Under the pieces are notes generated by a model. It did no database searches. It saw only the letters and a program-made list of their open reading frames with translations, and was not told the origin of the DNA. From Nocardioides cynanchi (GTDB lineage: Bacteria; Actinomycetota; Actinomycetes; Propionibacteriales; Nocardioidaceae), in contig NZ_CP044344.1 in assembly GCF_008761635.1 (NCBI RefSeq), forward strand, positions 620,001-684,000: a DNA stretch of 64,000 bases. Reading direction: 5' to 3'. A program made the position numbers and the translations under genes. How positions within the stretch are numbered: position 1 is the stretch's first letter; the number at the start of each line of letters is the position of its first letter. Shown here piece by piece: positions 24,449 through 33,444 of this stretch.

Positions 24449-25243
24449 CTAGCCGCGGCTCGGCTGGCACGAGGGGCACCAGTACGTCGCACGCTCCTGG
24501 CCTTCGGGGCCCAGCTCCGCCTGCCGGATCGTGGTCCGGCAGCGCCGGCACTCCCGGCCTGCGCGCGCGTAGACCCAGAGCTGGCGACCGCGTGAGAGGT
24601 CGCCGGTGGTGCTCTGCATGGCGCGGTGCCGGTTCTGGTCGAGCAGCTGGTGGGCGCGGGTGACCATGCGGGGCAGATCGGGGACCTGGTCGACCGGGGT
24701 CTGTGGCGGGACCCCGGAGATGAAGCACAGCTCGCAGGCATACATGTTGCCGATGCCGGCCAGCCTGGTCTGGTCGAGCAGCGCCTCCTTGATGGTCCGG
24801 TCGGGCTGCTCGCGCAGCCGGCGCAGCGCCTCGTCGAGGTCCCAGTCGGGGCCGAGCAGGTCGGGCCCGAGGTGACCGACGAGGTCGGACTCGCGTTCGC
24901 GGGGCACGATCTCCACGATCCCGAGGGAGAACCCGACGGCCACGGCGTTCGCGGTGGTCAGCACCACCCGTGCGGTGTGAGCCGGGCGCGACCAGTGCTG
25001 CCCGGGCTTGAACACCCGCCAGCCGCCCTCCATCTTCAGATGGGTGTGCAGGGTCCACTGCTGCTCGCCCTCGATCCGGGTCAGCAGGTGCTTGCCCCGG
25101 GAGACCGTCTCGAGCACGCTGGCGCCGGCGAGGTCCCAGGTGGCGAACGCCGGGACCCGGACGTCGCTGGCGGTAAGCACCTGACCCTTGAGCGCCCGGT
25201 CGAGGCGCTGCGCCGTGCGCCAGACGGTGTCACCCTCAGGCAC
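24449..25243 (-). CDS. Fpg/Nei-family DNA glycosylase (Nei2-like, endonuclease VIII)
   Basis: A base-excision repair enzyme that removes oxidised bases and nicks the DNA. 264 residues starting MPEGDTVWR, with the catalytic proline 2 and glutamate 3 and a conserved lysine in VSRGKHLLTR. The helix-two-turn-helix contains QTRLAGIGNMYACE near residue 157. The C-terminal zinc finger has CRRC and CPSC. It is convergent with clgR with no gap and overlaps the end of lhr by 8 nt. I recall nei2 beside lhr in mycobacteria too, so a shared repair task is plausible. Confidence 0.92.
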   Translation of the reverse strand: MPEGDTVWRTAQRLDRALKGQVLTASDVRVPAFATWDLAGASVLETVSRGKHLLTRIEGEQQWTLHTHLKMEGGWRVFKPGQHWSRPAHTARVVLTTANAVAVGFSLGIVEIVPRERESDLVGHLGPDLLGPDWDLDEALRRLREQPDRTIKEALLDQTRLAGIGNMYACELCFISGVPPQTPVDQVPDLPRMVTRAHQLLDQNRHRAMQSTTGDLSRGRQLWVYARAGRECRRCRTTIRQAELGPEGQERATYWCPSCQPSRG

Positions 25244-28200
25244 GGAGCCTCAGCCCCCTCGGGGTCGAGACGAAGCCGGCCGCGTCGAGCGCCTCGCGCA
25301 GCGGGGTGGAGCCGCCCCCGAGGATCTGCTCGCCGTCCGCGCGCTCGACGGTCATCCGGCCGAGTGCCCCGCGGCGCCCGGCCTCGGACAGCGACTGGGC
25401 AGCCGGGCCGAGCAGCGCGGCGTCGTCGGTCCAGGTGAGCAGGGTCTTGCCGCCACGCTCGACGTAGAGCGTGAGCGCGCCGTCCACGAGCACGACCAGG
25501 GCGCCGGCCTTCCGACCCGGCCGGTGGCCTCCTGCGGTGTCGCGATCGGGCCAGGGCAGGGCGGCGCCGAAGGGGTTGGCCGGGTCGGTCGCCGCGAGGG
25601 TCACCGCGGCCGGCTTCCCGTCGGAGTCGCCGGCACCCGGCAGGTCGGTGAACGTCCGCAGCCGGTCGACGGCCCCGGCGGTCCCGAACTGCGCGGCCCC
25701 CAGACCCTCCACGAAGTAGCCGCGGCGGCACCGCCCGGAGTCCTCGAAGGCCGACAGCACCTTGTAGACCGCCGCGAAGCCTCCGACGGTGCGCTCGGAG
25801 ACCACGGCACCGCGGGTTACGACCCCGTGGCGCTCCAGCATCCGCTCGGCGGTCGCGTGGGCGCGGCGGGTGGGGTCCAGGTCGCGCTCGGGAAGCAGGG
25901 CCCACCGGCCCGAGGTGGGCGGAGGCGCCGAACGACCCACCGCTCGCAGGGGCCGGGAGGCGCGGGCCCGCGGTGGGGTACGGCGGGCCCGGTGGCTGCC
26001 GCCGCCCGCGCCGGTGAGCGCGCGCAGGGGAGCGAACGTGTCGTTGGTGACCCGGCCCGACCAGACCAGGTCCCACAGGGCGGTCTGGAGCAGCCGGTCG
26101 GTCGCGCCCGTGGCGGTCGCCAGCTGGCGGAAGAACCAGCCGCCGCCGGGTGCCAGGGCGTCGAGCACGGCCTGGCCGAGCTCGGAGTGCTCGAGAGGAT
26201 CCAGGTGCGGCAGGGTCAGCGGGGCCTGGTCGCCGAGGTGGAGGGACACCCAGCCGTCGCTGCCGGGCAGCGCGGCGTGGCCGACCCAGGTCACCTCGCC
26301 AGAGGCCGTCAGCTCGTCGAGCAGGGCCGGCTCGTAGTCCGCGACCCGGGCCGGGAGGATCAGCGACTCCCAGGCCGAGGCCGGTGCGGGGTAGCCGGAG
26401 AGCTGGTCGACGACCTGGAGGACCCCGTCGACGCCGCGAGGTCGTCCGCGCTGGGCGCGGTGCACGTGCTGCCAGGCCAGCAGGAACCGGCCCATCGCCG
26501 CCGGCTCGACCGGCTCGACCTCCTGCCTCAGGCGCGCCAGCGACCGCCGGCGCAGCATCCGCAGCACCTCGGCGTCGCACCACTCCGCGCCGGAGCCGGA
26601 CGGCCGGAACTCGCCCTCGAGCACGCGGCCCTGACCGCCCAGGCGTTGCAGGGTGTGCCGGGCGACGGCGGCGCCGAGACCGAGCCGGGCCGCGACGTCG
26701 GCGACGGTGAACGGACCGTGGGTGCGTGCGAACCGGCTGACCAGGTCGGCCAATGGGTCGTCGACGGGCTCGGTGAAGGCGTCCGGCACGCCGGGTGGGA
26801 CCGGGGTGCCCAGCCCGTCGCGCAGTCGGCCGACGTCCTCGATCGCGGCCCAGCGCTGCTCGCCGGCCATCCGCACCGCGACCGCACGGCGGGCGTCGGC
26901 CAGGGTCGCGAGCGAGCCCGCGACGTCGTGGCCGTCGACGCTGCGCGCCGCGACCTCGTCGGTGCTGAGCGGGCCGAGCCAGCGCAGCAGGTCGGCCACG
27001 CCCTCGGCGTCGCGCGCACGTCGTTCGGGGTCGGTGCGCTGAAGGGTCGCCTCGATCTCGGCGAGCACGTCGGGGTCGAGCAGCTCGCGCAGCTCGGCGC
27101 GCCCCAGGAGCTCGGCCAGCAGCCCCTGGTCGAGGGCCAATGCGGCGGCGCGGCGCTCGGCGATGGGGGAGTCGCCCTCGTAGACGAACTGCGCGACATA
27201 GCCGAACAGCAGGCTCCGGGCGTACGGCGACGGCTGGTGGGTGTCGACGTCGTGGATGCCGACCTCGCGGCGCTGGACGCGCCGCATCAGGCCGACCAGC
27301 GCGGGCAGGTCGTAGACGTCCTGGAGGCACTCGCGGACCGCCTCGAGCACGATCGGGAACGAGGGGTACTTCGAGGCGACCTCGAGCAGCGCCGCGCTGC
27401 GCTGCCGCTGCTGCCACAGCGGCGAGCGGCGGCCGGGGTCGCGGCGGGGGAGCAGCAGGGCGCGAGCCGCGCACTCACGGAAGCGCGAGGCGAACAGCGC
27501 CGAACCGCCGACCTCCTGGGTGACCAGGCCCTCGATCTCGTCGGGCTCGAAGGCGATCACCTCACCGGTCGGCGGCTCGGCGTCGGTGTCGGGGATCCGG
27601 ATCACGATGCCGTCGTCGGAGGCGATCGCCTGGCCGTCCACGCCGTACCTCTCGCGCAGGCGGGCGTTGATCGCCAGCGCCCACGGCGCGTGCACGGGGG
27701 TGCCGTACGGCGAGTGGACGACGAGGCGCCAGTCGCCGAGCTCGTCGCGGAACTTCTCGACGACGAGCGTGCGGTCGCTGGGCAGGACCCCGGTGGCCTC
27801 GACCTGCTCGTGGACGTAGCCGACCAGGTTGCCGGCGGCCCACGGGTCGAGACCACGCTCCTCCGCCTGCCTCATCGCAGCCTCGCGGGTGGTGGCGCCG
27901 AGCTCGCGGGTGAAGGCGCCGATCGCCTCGCCGAGCTCGGCGGGCCGCCCGAGGGCGTCGCCCTTCCAGAACGGCAGTCGCCCCGGCACGCCCGGCGCGG
28001 GGGTGACCAGCACGCGGTCGTGGGTGATGTCCTCGATCCGCCACGAGGTCGCGCCCAGCGCGAACACGTCGCCGACCCGAGACTCGTAGACCATCTCCTC
28101 GTCGAGCTCGCCGACCCGCCGGCCCGGGCCCTCGCCTCCGACCAGGAAGACCCCGAACAGACCGCGGTCGGGGATCGTTCCGCCACTGGTGACGGCGAGC

Positions 28201-29798
28201 CGCTGGGCGCCGGGGCGGCCGGTGAGCTGGCCGGTCACGCGGTCCCAGACGACGCGGGGTCGCAGCTCGGCGAACTCGTCGCTCGGGTAGCGCCCGGCCA
28301 GCAGGTCAAGGGTCGCGTCGAAGGCGCCCCGCGGCAGCTGGGTGTACGACGCGGAGCGGCGCGCGAGGTCGTAGAGGTCGTCGACCGACCACGCCTCCAT
28401 GGCCACCATCGCCACGACCTGCTGGGCCAGCACGTCGAGCGGGTTGGTCGGGACCCGCATCGACTCGATCAGGCCCGATCGCATCCGCTCCACCGCGACG
28501 GCGGTCTGGGCCAGGTCGCCCCGATGCTTGGGGAACAGCACCCCCCTGCTGGTCTCGCCGACCTGGTGGCCGGCCCGGCCGACGCGTTGGAGCGCGCTGG
28601 CCACGCTGGGTGGGGACTCGATCTGGATCACCAGGTCGACCGCACCCATGTCGATGCCGAGCTCCAGGCTGCTGGTGGCCACCACGCAGGGCAGCCGACC
28701 GCGCTTGAGGTCGTCCTCGATCAGGGCGCGCTGCTCCTTGGAGACCGAGCCGTGGTGGGCCTTGGCGATCACCGGGGCGGCCCCCGAGGAGGCACCGGAC
28801 TGCGCCATCACCTGCGCGGGCGGACCCTCCGGTGGTCGAGCGGAGTCGGGACCCTCCGGGTCGACCCCCGCCCGCTCGGCGGCGATCTCGTTGAGGCGTG
28901 CGGTCAGCCGCTCGGCCAGCCGCCGGGAGTTGGCGAAGACGATGGTCGAGCTGTGCTGCTCGACGAGGTCGACGACGTGGTTCTCCACATGGGGCCAGAT
29001 CGAGGCGGCGGCGCGGTTGTCGGCGTCCTCGTCGCCGGAGTCGTCGTACGGCGCGGGTGCGGTCATGTCTTCGACCGGCACGACGACCTTCAGGTCCCAC
29101 TGCTTGACCGCGGGAGGCGCCACGATCTCCACGGCCGCGCTGCCCCCGAGGAACCGGGCGACCTCGTCGAGGGGTCGTACGGTGGCCGACAGCCCGATCC
29201 GCTGGACCGGTCGCGGCAGCAGGGCGTCGAGCCGCTCGAGGCTCAGGCCGAGGTGGGCGCCGCGCTTGGTGCCGGCGACGGCGTGCACCTCGTCGACGAT
29301 CACCGTCTCGACGTGCCGGAGGCTCTCGCGCGCCTGGCTGGTCAGCATCAGGAACAGCGACTCCGGGGTGGTGATCAGGATGTCGGGAGGAGTGCGGGCG
29401 AGGGTCCGTCGCTCGGCGGCCGGGGTGTCGCCCGAACGGATGCCGACGCTGACCTCGGGCAGTCGCTCGCCGAGCCGCTCACCGGTCTGGCGGATCCCGA
29501 TCAGCGGCGAGCGCAGGTTGCGCTCGACGTCGACCGCCAGCGCCTTGAGCGGGGACACGTAGAGGACGCGGGTGCCACGCTCGGCCCGCGGCTCGGTGAG
29601 CAGCCGGTCGATCGCCCAGAGGAACGCCGACAGCGTCTTGCCCGACCCGGTCGGGGCGACGACGAGGGCGTGGCGGCCCTGCGCGATCGCCTGCCAAGCC
29701 CCGGTCTGGGCCGGCGTGGGCTCGGCGAACGCCGCGCCGAACCATTCCCGGGTCGGCGCACTGAACTGCTCCAGTGCGGAGGCGGGGTCCGGCGGCAC
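25236..29798 (-). CDS. lhr: Large ATP-dependent helicase Lhr
   Basis: A superfamily-2 3'-5' helicase of 1520 residues. Near the N-terminus are the Q-motif region (FAEPTPAQTGAW), Walker A VVAPTGSGKTLSAF, DEVH in IVDEVHAVAGTKRGAH and SAT in GLSATVRPL; then comes the second RecA lobe with AHHGSVSKEQR, VVATSSLELGIDMGAV and QRVGRAGH. The Lhr-core winged helix and beta-barrel and a long C-terminal domain complete the full-length form. Lhr is induced by DNA damage in mycobacteria and acts in repair. The GTG at 29798 is preferred: a TAGGTC hexamer lies 11 nt upstream. An ATG at 29909 would add unlike sequence. Confidence 0.93.
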   Translation of the reverse strand: MPPDPASALEQFSAPTREWFGAAFAEPTPAQTGAWQAIAQGRHALVVAPTGSGKTLSAFLWAIDRLLTEPRAERGTRVLYVSPLKALAVDVERNLRSPLIGIRQTGERLGERLPEVSVGIRSGDTPAAERRTLARTPPDILITTPESLFLMLTSQARESLRHVETVIVDEVHAVAGTKRGAHLGLSLERLDALLPRPVQRIGLSATVRPLDEVARFLGGSAAVEIVAPPAVKQWDLKVVVPVEDMTAPAPYDDSGDEDADNRAAASIWPHVENHVVDLVEQHSSTIVFANSRRLAERLTARLNEIAAERAGVDPEGPDSARPPEGPPAQVMAQSGASSGAAPVIAKAHHGSVSKEQRALIEDDLKRGRLPCVVATSSLELGIDMGAVDLVIQIESPPSVASALQRVGRAGHQVGETSRGVLFPKHRGDLAQTAVAVERMRSGLIESMRVPTNPLDVLAQQVVAMVAMEAWSVDDLYDLARRSASYTQLPRGAFDATLDLLAGRYPSDEFAELRPRVVWDRVTGQLTGRPGAQRLAVTSGGTIPDRGLFGVFLVGGEGPGRRVGELDEEMVYESRVGDVFALGATSWRIEDITHDRVLVTPAPGVPGRLPFWKGDALGRPAELGEAIGAFTRELGATTREAAMRQAEERGLDPWAAGNLVGYVHEQVEATGVLPSDRTLVVEKFRDELGDWRLVVHSPYGTPVHAPWALAINARLRERYGVDGQAIASDDGIVIRIPDTDAEPPTGEVIAFEPDEIEGLVTQEVGGSALFASRFRECAARALLLPRRDPGRRSPLWQQRQRSAALLEVASKYPSFPIVLEAVRECLQDVYDLPALVGLMRRVQRREVGIHDVDTHQPSPYARSLLFGYVAQFVYEGDSPIAERRAAALALDQGLLAELLGRAELRELLDPDVLAEIEATLQRTDPERRARDAEGVADLLRWLGPLSTDEVAARSVDGHDVAGSLATLADARRAVAVRMAGEQRWAAIEDVGRLRDGLGTPVPPGVPDAFTEPVDDPLADLVSRFARTHGPFTVADVAARLGLGAAVARHTLQRLGGQGRVLEGEFRPSGSGAEWCDAEVLRMLRRRSLARLRQEVEPVEPAAMGRFLLAWQHVHRAQRGRPRGVDGVLQVVDQLSGYPAPASAWESLILPARVADYEPALLDELTASGEVTWVGHAALPGSDGWVSLHLGDQAPLTLPHLDPLEHSELGQAVLDALAPGGGWFFRQLATATGATDRLLQTALWDLVWSGRVTNDTFAPLRALTGAGGGSHRARRTPPRARASRPLRAVGRSAPPPTSGRWALLPERDLDPTRRAHATAERMLERHGVVTRGAVVSERTVGGFAAVYKVLSAFEDSGRCRRGYFVEGLGAAQFGTAGAVDRLRTFTDLPGAGDSDGKPAAVTLAATDPANPFGAALPWPDRDTAGGHRPGRKAGALVVLVDGALTLYVERGGKTLLTWTDDAALLGPAAQSLSEAGRRGALGRMTVERADGEQILGGGSTPLREALDAAGFVSTPRGLRLRA

Positions 29799-29932
29799 CC
29801 GACCATCTTGACCTACGCCACCGACACCCGGCCCGGGAGGAATCCGGCGAGAGGTGTCGGATCCGGGTCGGGCCGTTCGTCGGAGGGGTGAGCGGCGCAG
29901 GACGGCCACCCGACACAGGAGATGATCGACAG

Positions 29933-31165
29933 ATGAACGACGTCGACGTCCGGGAAGCGATCACCGAGGCCCACCACCAGGAGTGGGCGCGGGTGGTGGC
30001 CTCCTTGACCCGGCGGTTCCGGGACCTCGACATCGCCGAGGAGGCGGCGGCGGAGGCCTTCGCCACCGCGGTCCTGCGGTGGCCGACCGACGGCGTACCC
30101 CCCAACCCCGGCGCCTGGCTGACCACCACCGCCAACCGCAAGGCCATCGACCGGATCCGTCGCGAGAGCAAGCGCGACGACAAGCACAGGGAGGCCGTGA
30201 TGTCGTACGACGACAGCCCGCCCGAGCCGCTCGGGGCGATCGAGGACGAGCGGCTGCGGCTGATCTTCACCTGCTGCCACCCGGCGCTGGCCATGGAGAC
30301 CCGGGTGGCGCTGACGCTGCGCATGGTCGGTGGCCTGACCGTGCCCGAGATCTCCCGGGCGTTCCTGGTGCCGGAGACCACCATGGGGCAGCGGATCACC
30401 CGCGCGAAGGCCAAGATCAAGGCGGCCGGGATCCCCTACCGGGTGCCGTCCGCCGAGGACCTCCCGAGCCGGGTGTCGGGTGTGCTGGCCGTGCTCTTCC
30501 TGGTGTTCAACGAGGCCTACCTGGCCACCGGCCCCGACTCCGAGCCGGTCCGACGCGACCTGAGCGAGGAGGCGATCCGGCTCACCCGACTGGTCCGCAG
30601 CCTCCTCCCGGACGACGGCGAGGCGGCCGGCCTGCTCGCGCTGATGCTCCTGATCGAGGCGCGCCGCAAGGCCCGCTTCTCGGCGACCGGCGACCTGGTC
30701 ACCCTCGGGGAGCAGGACCGGGGTTCCTGGGACGCCGGGCTGGTCGCCGAGGGCCACCGGCTGGTGCGCGAACGACTGGCCAGTGGCGCGCCACCGGGGC
30801 GCTACCAGATCCTGGCCGCGATCAACGCCGTCCACACCTCGACCCCCGAGGCGCGGGCCACCGACTGGGGCCAGATCGTGGCCCTCTACGACCAGCTGGT
30901 CCGCCTCGATCCGTCGCCGATCGTCGCCCTGAACCGGGCCGTGGCGGTCGCCGAGCTCGACGGCCCGCAGGTGGCCCTGGCCTCCGTGGACCGGCTCGGA
31001 GCCTCGTTGGACGGCTACCACGCCTACCACGTCACCCGGGCCGACCTCCTGCGCCGGCTGGGGCGCACCGCCGAGTCGCGGGCGGCCTACGACCGGGCCA
31101 TCGAGCTGGCGGGCAACACCGCCGAGATCGCCTACCTGACCCGGCGTCGTGACGAGCTGGCCTAG
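29933..31165 (+). CDS. ECF42-type RNA polymerase sigma factor with C-terminal extension
   Basis: 410 residues. The sigma-2 region runs from about 5 to 75 (EWARVVASLTRRFRDLDIAEEA, NPGAWLTTTANRKAIDRIRR). The sigma-4 region covers about 115-165 (LTLRMVGGLTVPEISRAFLVPETTMGQRITRAK). A long helical, TPR-like extension (DUF6596 type) runs from 185 to the end, with FLVFNEAYLAT as its hallmark. ECF42 sigmas usually sit beside a YCII/DGPF-family protein that they control; none is present in this window. There is no anti-sigma gene either. AGGAGA lies about 10 nt before the ATG. The trigger is unknown. Confidence 0.92.
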   Translation: MNDVDVREAITEAHHQEWARVVASLTRRFRDLDIAEEAAAEAFATAVLRWPTDGVPPNPGAWLTTTANRKAIDRIRRESKRDDKHREAVMSYDDSPPEPLGAIEDERLRLIFTCCHPALAMETRVALTLRMVGGLTVPEISRAFLVPETTMGQRITRAKAKIKAAGIPYRVPSAEDLPSRVSGVLAVLFLVFNEAYLATGPDSEPVRRDLSEEAIRLTRLVRSLLPDDGEAAGLLALMLLIEARRKARFSATGDLVTLGEQDRGSWDAGLVAEGHRLVRERLASGAPPGRYQILAAINAVHTSTPEARATDWGQIVALYDQLVRLDPSPIVALNRAVAVAELDGPQVALASVDRLGASLDGYHAYHVTRADLLRRLGRTAESRAAYDRAIELAGNTAEIAYLTRRRDELA

Positions 31166-31186
31166 TCGCAGCTGACGGGCGCTCAC

Positions 31187-31215
31187 GTGCGTCTCAGGTG
31201 CGTCGGAGGTGCGTC
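31187..31215. repeat. Three GTGCGTC repeats phased at 11 bp
   Basis: GTGCGTC starts at 31187, 31198 and 31209, exactly 11 bp apart, 21 nt after the sigma-factor stop. Eleven-base direct-repeat phasing is typical of sites for OmpR/PhoB-type response regulators. It could also be a small tandem duplication. Confidence 0.5.
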
Positions 31216-31518
31216 TTGGGGAGGGGCCGGACCACTGGATCACGAGCCACCGGGCCGCGCCCCGGATCGGCGCGGGCCGGATGACGTCGTACCACCTGGA
31301 GAGCTGGAGGGGGCCCACAGGTTCACGGTGCTGGTCTCCCTGGACTCGCGTTCAGCAACGACCCGATGGCCTGGAGCCCAGGGGTTAACGACCCCTTCGT
31401 GACCGCTCGCCGCTCGCGTAGCCACGGGGTTATCTGCTGGGGTCCGCCACGAGTCCGTGAGGCGGCAGGCTTCTTCCGCAGCGCTCCACAACCTCTCGAC
31501 ACGGTCGGTGGGCGGGCG
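31216..31518. other. Intergenic stretch with one hairpin and no evident gene
   Basis: I see no frame with convincing codon bias in this stretch. It contains AGGGGT-TAACG-ACCCCT at 31380-31396, a 6-bp stem with a 5-nt loop that could be a weak terminator for the sigma-factor gene, though no T-run follows. Confidence 0.5.
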
Positions 31519-31531
31519 TAGAATCGAACAC
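31519..31531 (+). promoter_or_regulatory. Leaderless promoter of the DUF222/HNH gene
   Basis: TAGAAT at 31519-31524, the closest match in the window to a consensus -10, is followed by 7 nt and the ATG at 31532. The LexA box begins on its last base. Confidence 0.6.
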
Positions 31532-31539
31532 ATGTTCGA
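31524..31539. promoter_or_regulatory. LexA (SOS) box over the start codon of the DUF222/HNH pseudogene
   Basis: TCGAACACATGTTCGA is a perfect 16-bp palindrome matching the actinobacterial LexA consensus. It spans the end of the -10, the expected transcription start and the ATG, so LexA bound here would block initiation directly. Confidence 0.85.
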
Positions 31540-32860
31540 GTCATCGACTTCCGCACGATCCCCTCGGGGGGCTCCGGAGCTCGACCCTGCCGTGGTGGAG
31601 CGATGGGTGGCCGCGGTGGCGACGGCGCCGGGCCCTGCGCAGGACGGAGCCCGGCTCGACCTGATCACCGCTCTGGAGCACCTGAAGAACGCCGCTGCGG
31701 GGCTCCAGGCCGCGCTCTCGGTGGAGGTCGACGCCTCGATGCGGGCACGGGCTGCCGAGCGTGGCGTGCCCGAGTCCCGGCAGGGCCAGGGGGTCGCTCA
31801 CGAGATCGCCCTCGCGCGCTGCGAGTCGCCGCACCGCGGGCAGCAGCACCTCGGCCTCGGCAAGGTCCTGGCCACCGAGATGCCGCACACGCGGGCCGCG
31901 CTGCGAGCAGGACGGGTCAGCGAGTGGCGAGCCACCATCCTGGCTCGCGAGACAGCCTGCCTCTCGCGCGCCGACCGGCGCGAGGTGGACCGCCGGGTGG
32001 CCGGAGACGTCGGGGCGCTGGAGCTCCTGGGTGACCGTGAGCTGGGGATGCCGTACGCCGTCACGCCTACGCGCTCGACGCCGAGTCCTGGGTGACCCGG
32101 CGCCGGGTCGCCGAGGCGCAGCGTCGGGTGACCCTGCGGCCGGCTCCCGACGTGATGTCGCGGTTGTCCGCCGAGCTTCCCGCGGCGCAGGGCGTCGCCG
32201 TCCTGCGCAGCCTCGCTGAGCGCGTCGACTCCTTGCGGGCGGCGGGCGACGACCGCAGCCGCGGCCAGCTGATGGCCGACACGCTGGTCGAGCGGCTGCT
32301 CGGAACCGGACAGGTGACCGTGCCTCGGGTCCTCGCCCACGTGGTGGTGGCCGACGACGTGCTGTTCGGCACCGCGGAGGACGCCGGCCACCTCGACGGG
32401 TTCGGGCCGATCCCGGCCGAGCTGGCCCGCGAGCTCGTCACGACCGCTGCCGAGGCGGGCCTGGCCGAGCTCCGTCGCCTCTATGTGAAGCCGGAGTCCG
32501 GGGCACTGGTGGCCGCGACTCGACGTCCCGCTGCTTCACGCCGGCACTCGCGCTGCTGATCGACCTCCGGACCAGCTCTGCCGCACGCCGTGGTGCGGCG
32601 CGCCGATCCGGCACCACGACCATGTGGTCCCGGTCTCCGGCGACGGCATGACCAGCGTGGTCAACGGTCAGGGACTCTGCGAGGCGTGCAACTACGCCAA
32701 GGAGGCTCGCGGTTGGCGGGCCGGACCGTCACCCGGCGCCAGGCACACCGTCGAGGGGGTCACACCCGGCGGCAGGGCCTACCGGTCCGGAGCTCCGCCG
32801 ATGCCGGGGCGGGAGGCCTTGCGGCTGGACCTGCGCTACCCCGTCGAGCTGGTCGCGTGA
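31532..32860 (+). pseudogene. DUF222/HNH endonuclease gene broken by three frameshifts
   Basis: The full reading corresponds to a DUF222 protein with a C-terminal HNH nuclease (13E12-repeat type), about 443 residues if repaired. Frame 1 covers MFESSTSARSP to about 32046. The frame then shifts to HAYALDAESWVTRRR until about 32522, shifts again for RCFTPALALLIDLR, and returns to the first frame at about 32567 with DQLCRTPWCGAPIRHHDHVV, GLCEACNYAKE (HNH zinc and catalytic residues). Each break can be explained by loss of one G (in GGGGG, GG and GGG). The conserved flanking sequence and intact LexA box suggest very recent decay or local sequence error. Confidence 0.88.
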
Positions 32861-32888
32861 CCCTGCCTCACCCAGCCTCACTGCACCC

Positions 32889-33269
32889 TCAGCCGACGAT
32901 CGCGTCCAGCTCGACCTCGACGAGCCAGCGCGGGTCGAGCAGCCCGGCGATCACGATCATCGTGCTGGCGGGTCGCACGTCGCCGAACACGTCGCCGTGC
33001 ACGGCCCCGACGGCGTCCGCGATGTCGGCGGTGACGACGTACTGCCGGGTGCGGATCACGTCCTCGGCCCGTCCACCGAGCTCGTCGAGCGCGGTCAGCG
33101 CGATCTCCCAGCACCGTCGCGCCTGCACCGCCGGGTCGGGGTCGACCTGCCCGTCCGGCCAGACCGGCGTCGTGCCCGCGACGGCGACGGTGTTGCCGAC
33201 CCGGACCCCCCGGCTGAAGCCGATCGTGTCCTCGAACGGCGATCCGGAGCGGGCGTGGCGACGATCCAT
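32889..33269 (-). CDS. RidA family protein
   Basis: 126 residues, a RidA/YjgF-fold protein: NTVAVAGTTPVWPDG, ARRCWEIALTALDELGGRAEDVIRTRQYV and PASTMIVIAGLLDPRWLVEVELDAIV. The last segment holds the position of the conserved arginine and the C-terminal glutamate. RidA proteins hydrolyse reactive enamines and imines from PLP enzymes, but divergent subfamilies have other roles. The ATG at 33269 is 6 nt after TACGGT on the minus strand. It stands alone between the HNH pseudogene and the ABC operon. Confidence 0.88.
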   Translation of the reverse strand: MDRRHARSGSPFEDTIGFSRGVRVGNTVAVAGTTPVWPDGQVDPDPAVQARRCWEIALTALDELGGRAEDVIRTRQYVVTADIADAVGAVHGDVFGDVRPASTMIVIAGLLDPRWLVEVELDAIVG

Positions 33270-33281
33270 GAGCCCACCGTA
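33270..33281 (-). promoter_or_regulatory. Leaderless promoter of the RidA gene
   Basis: Minus-strand TACGGT (33276-33281) is followed by 6 nt and the ATG at 33269. Confidence 0.55.
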
Positions 33282-33431
33282 GGCGTCAGGGGGTGGCCGT
33301 CCAGTGCAACGCGTCGACGCTCGAGTACAGCCGGCCCGGTCGACTGCATGCTCACACTCCCGAGGACGCACGACCGGGTCCCGAGGTTTGGCGGTGCCAC
33401 AGAGGATTGTCCTCCTGTCGGTGGTCGTGCC

Positions 33432-33444
33432 TAGGGTCGGGCGT
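33432..33444 (+). promoter_or_regulatory. Leaderless promoter of the ABC exporter operon
   Basis: TAGGGT at 33432-33437 is followed by 7 nt and the GTG at 33445. Confidence 0.55.

Noticed and set aside
25188..29891. A 1567-codon open frame antisense to lhr
   Set aside because: Same reason: repetitive Arg/Gly/Val/Asp content, no recognisable domain, and the lhr frame explains the sequence.
31187..31402. A 71-codon frame downstream of the sigma-factor gene
   Set aside because: No ribosome site or leaderless hexamer, poor codon bias and no similarity; treated as intergenic.
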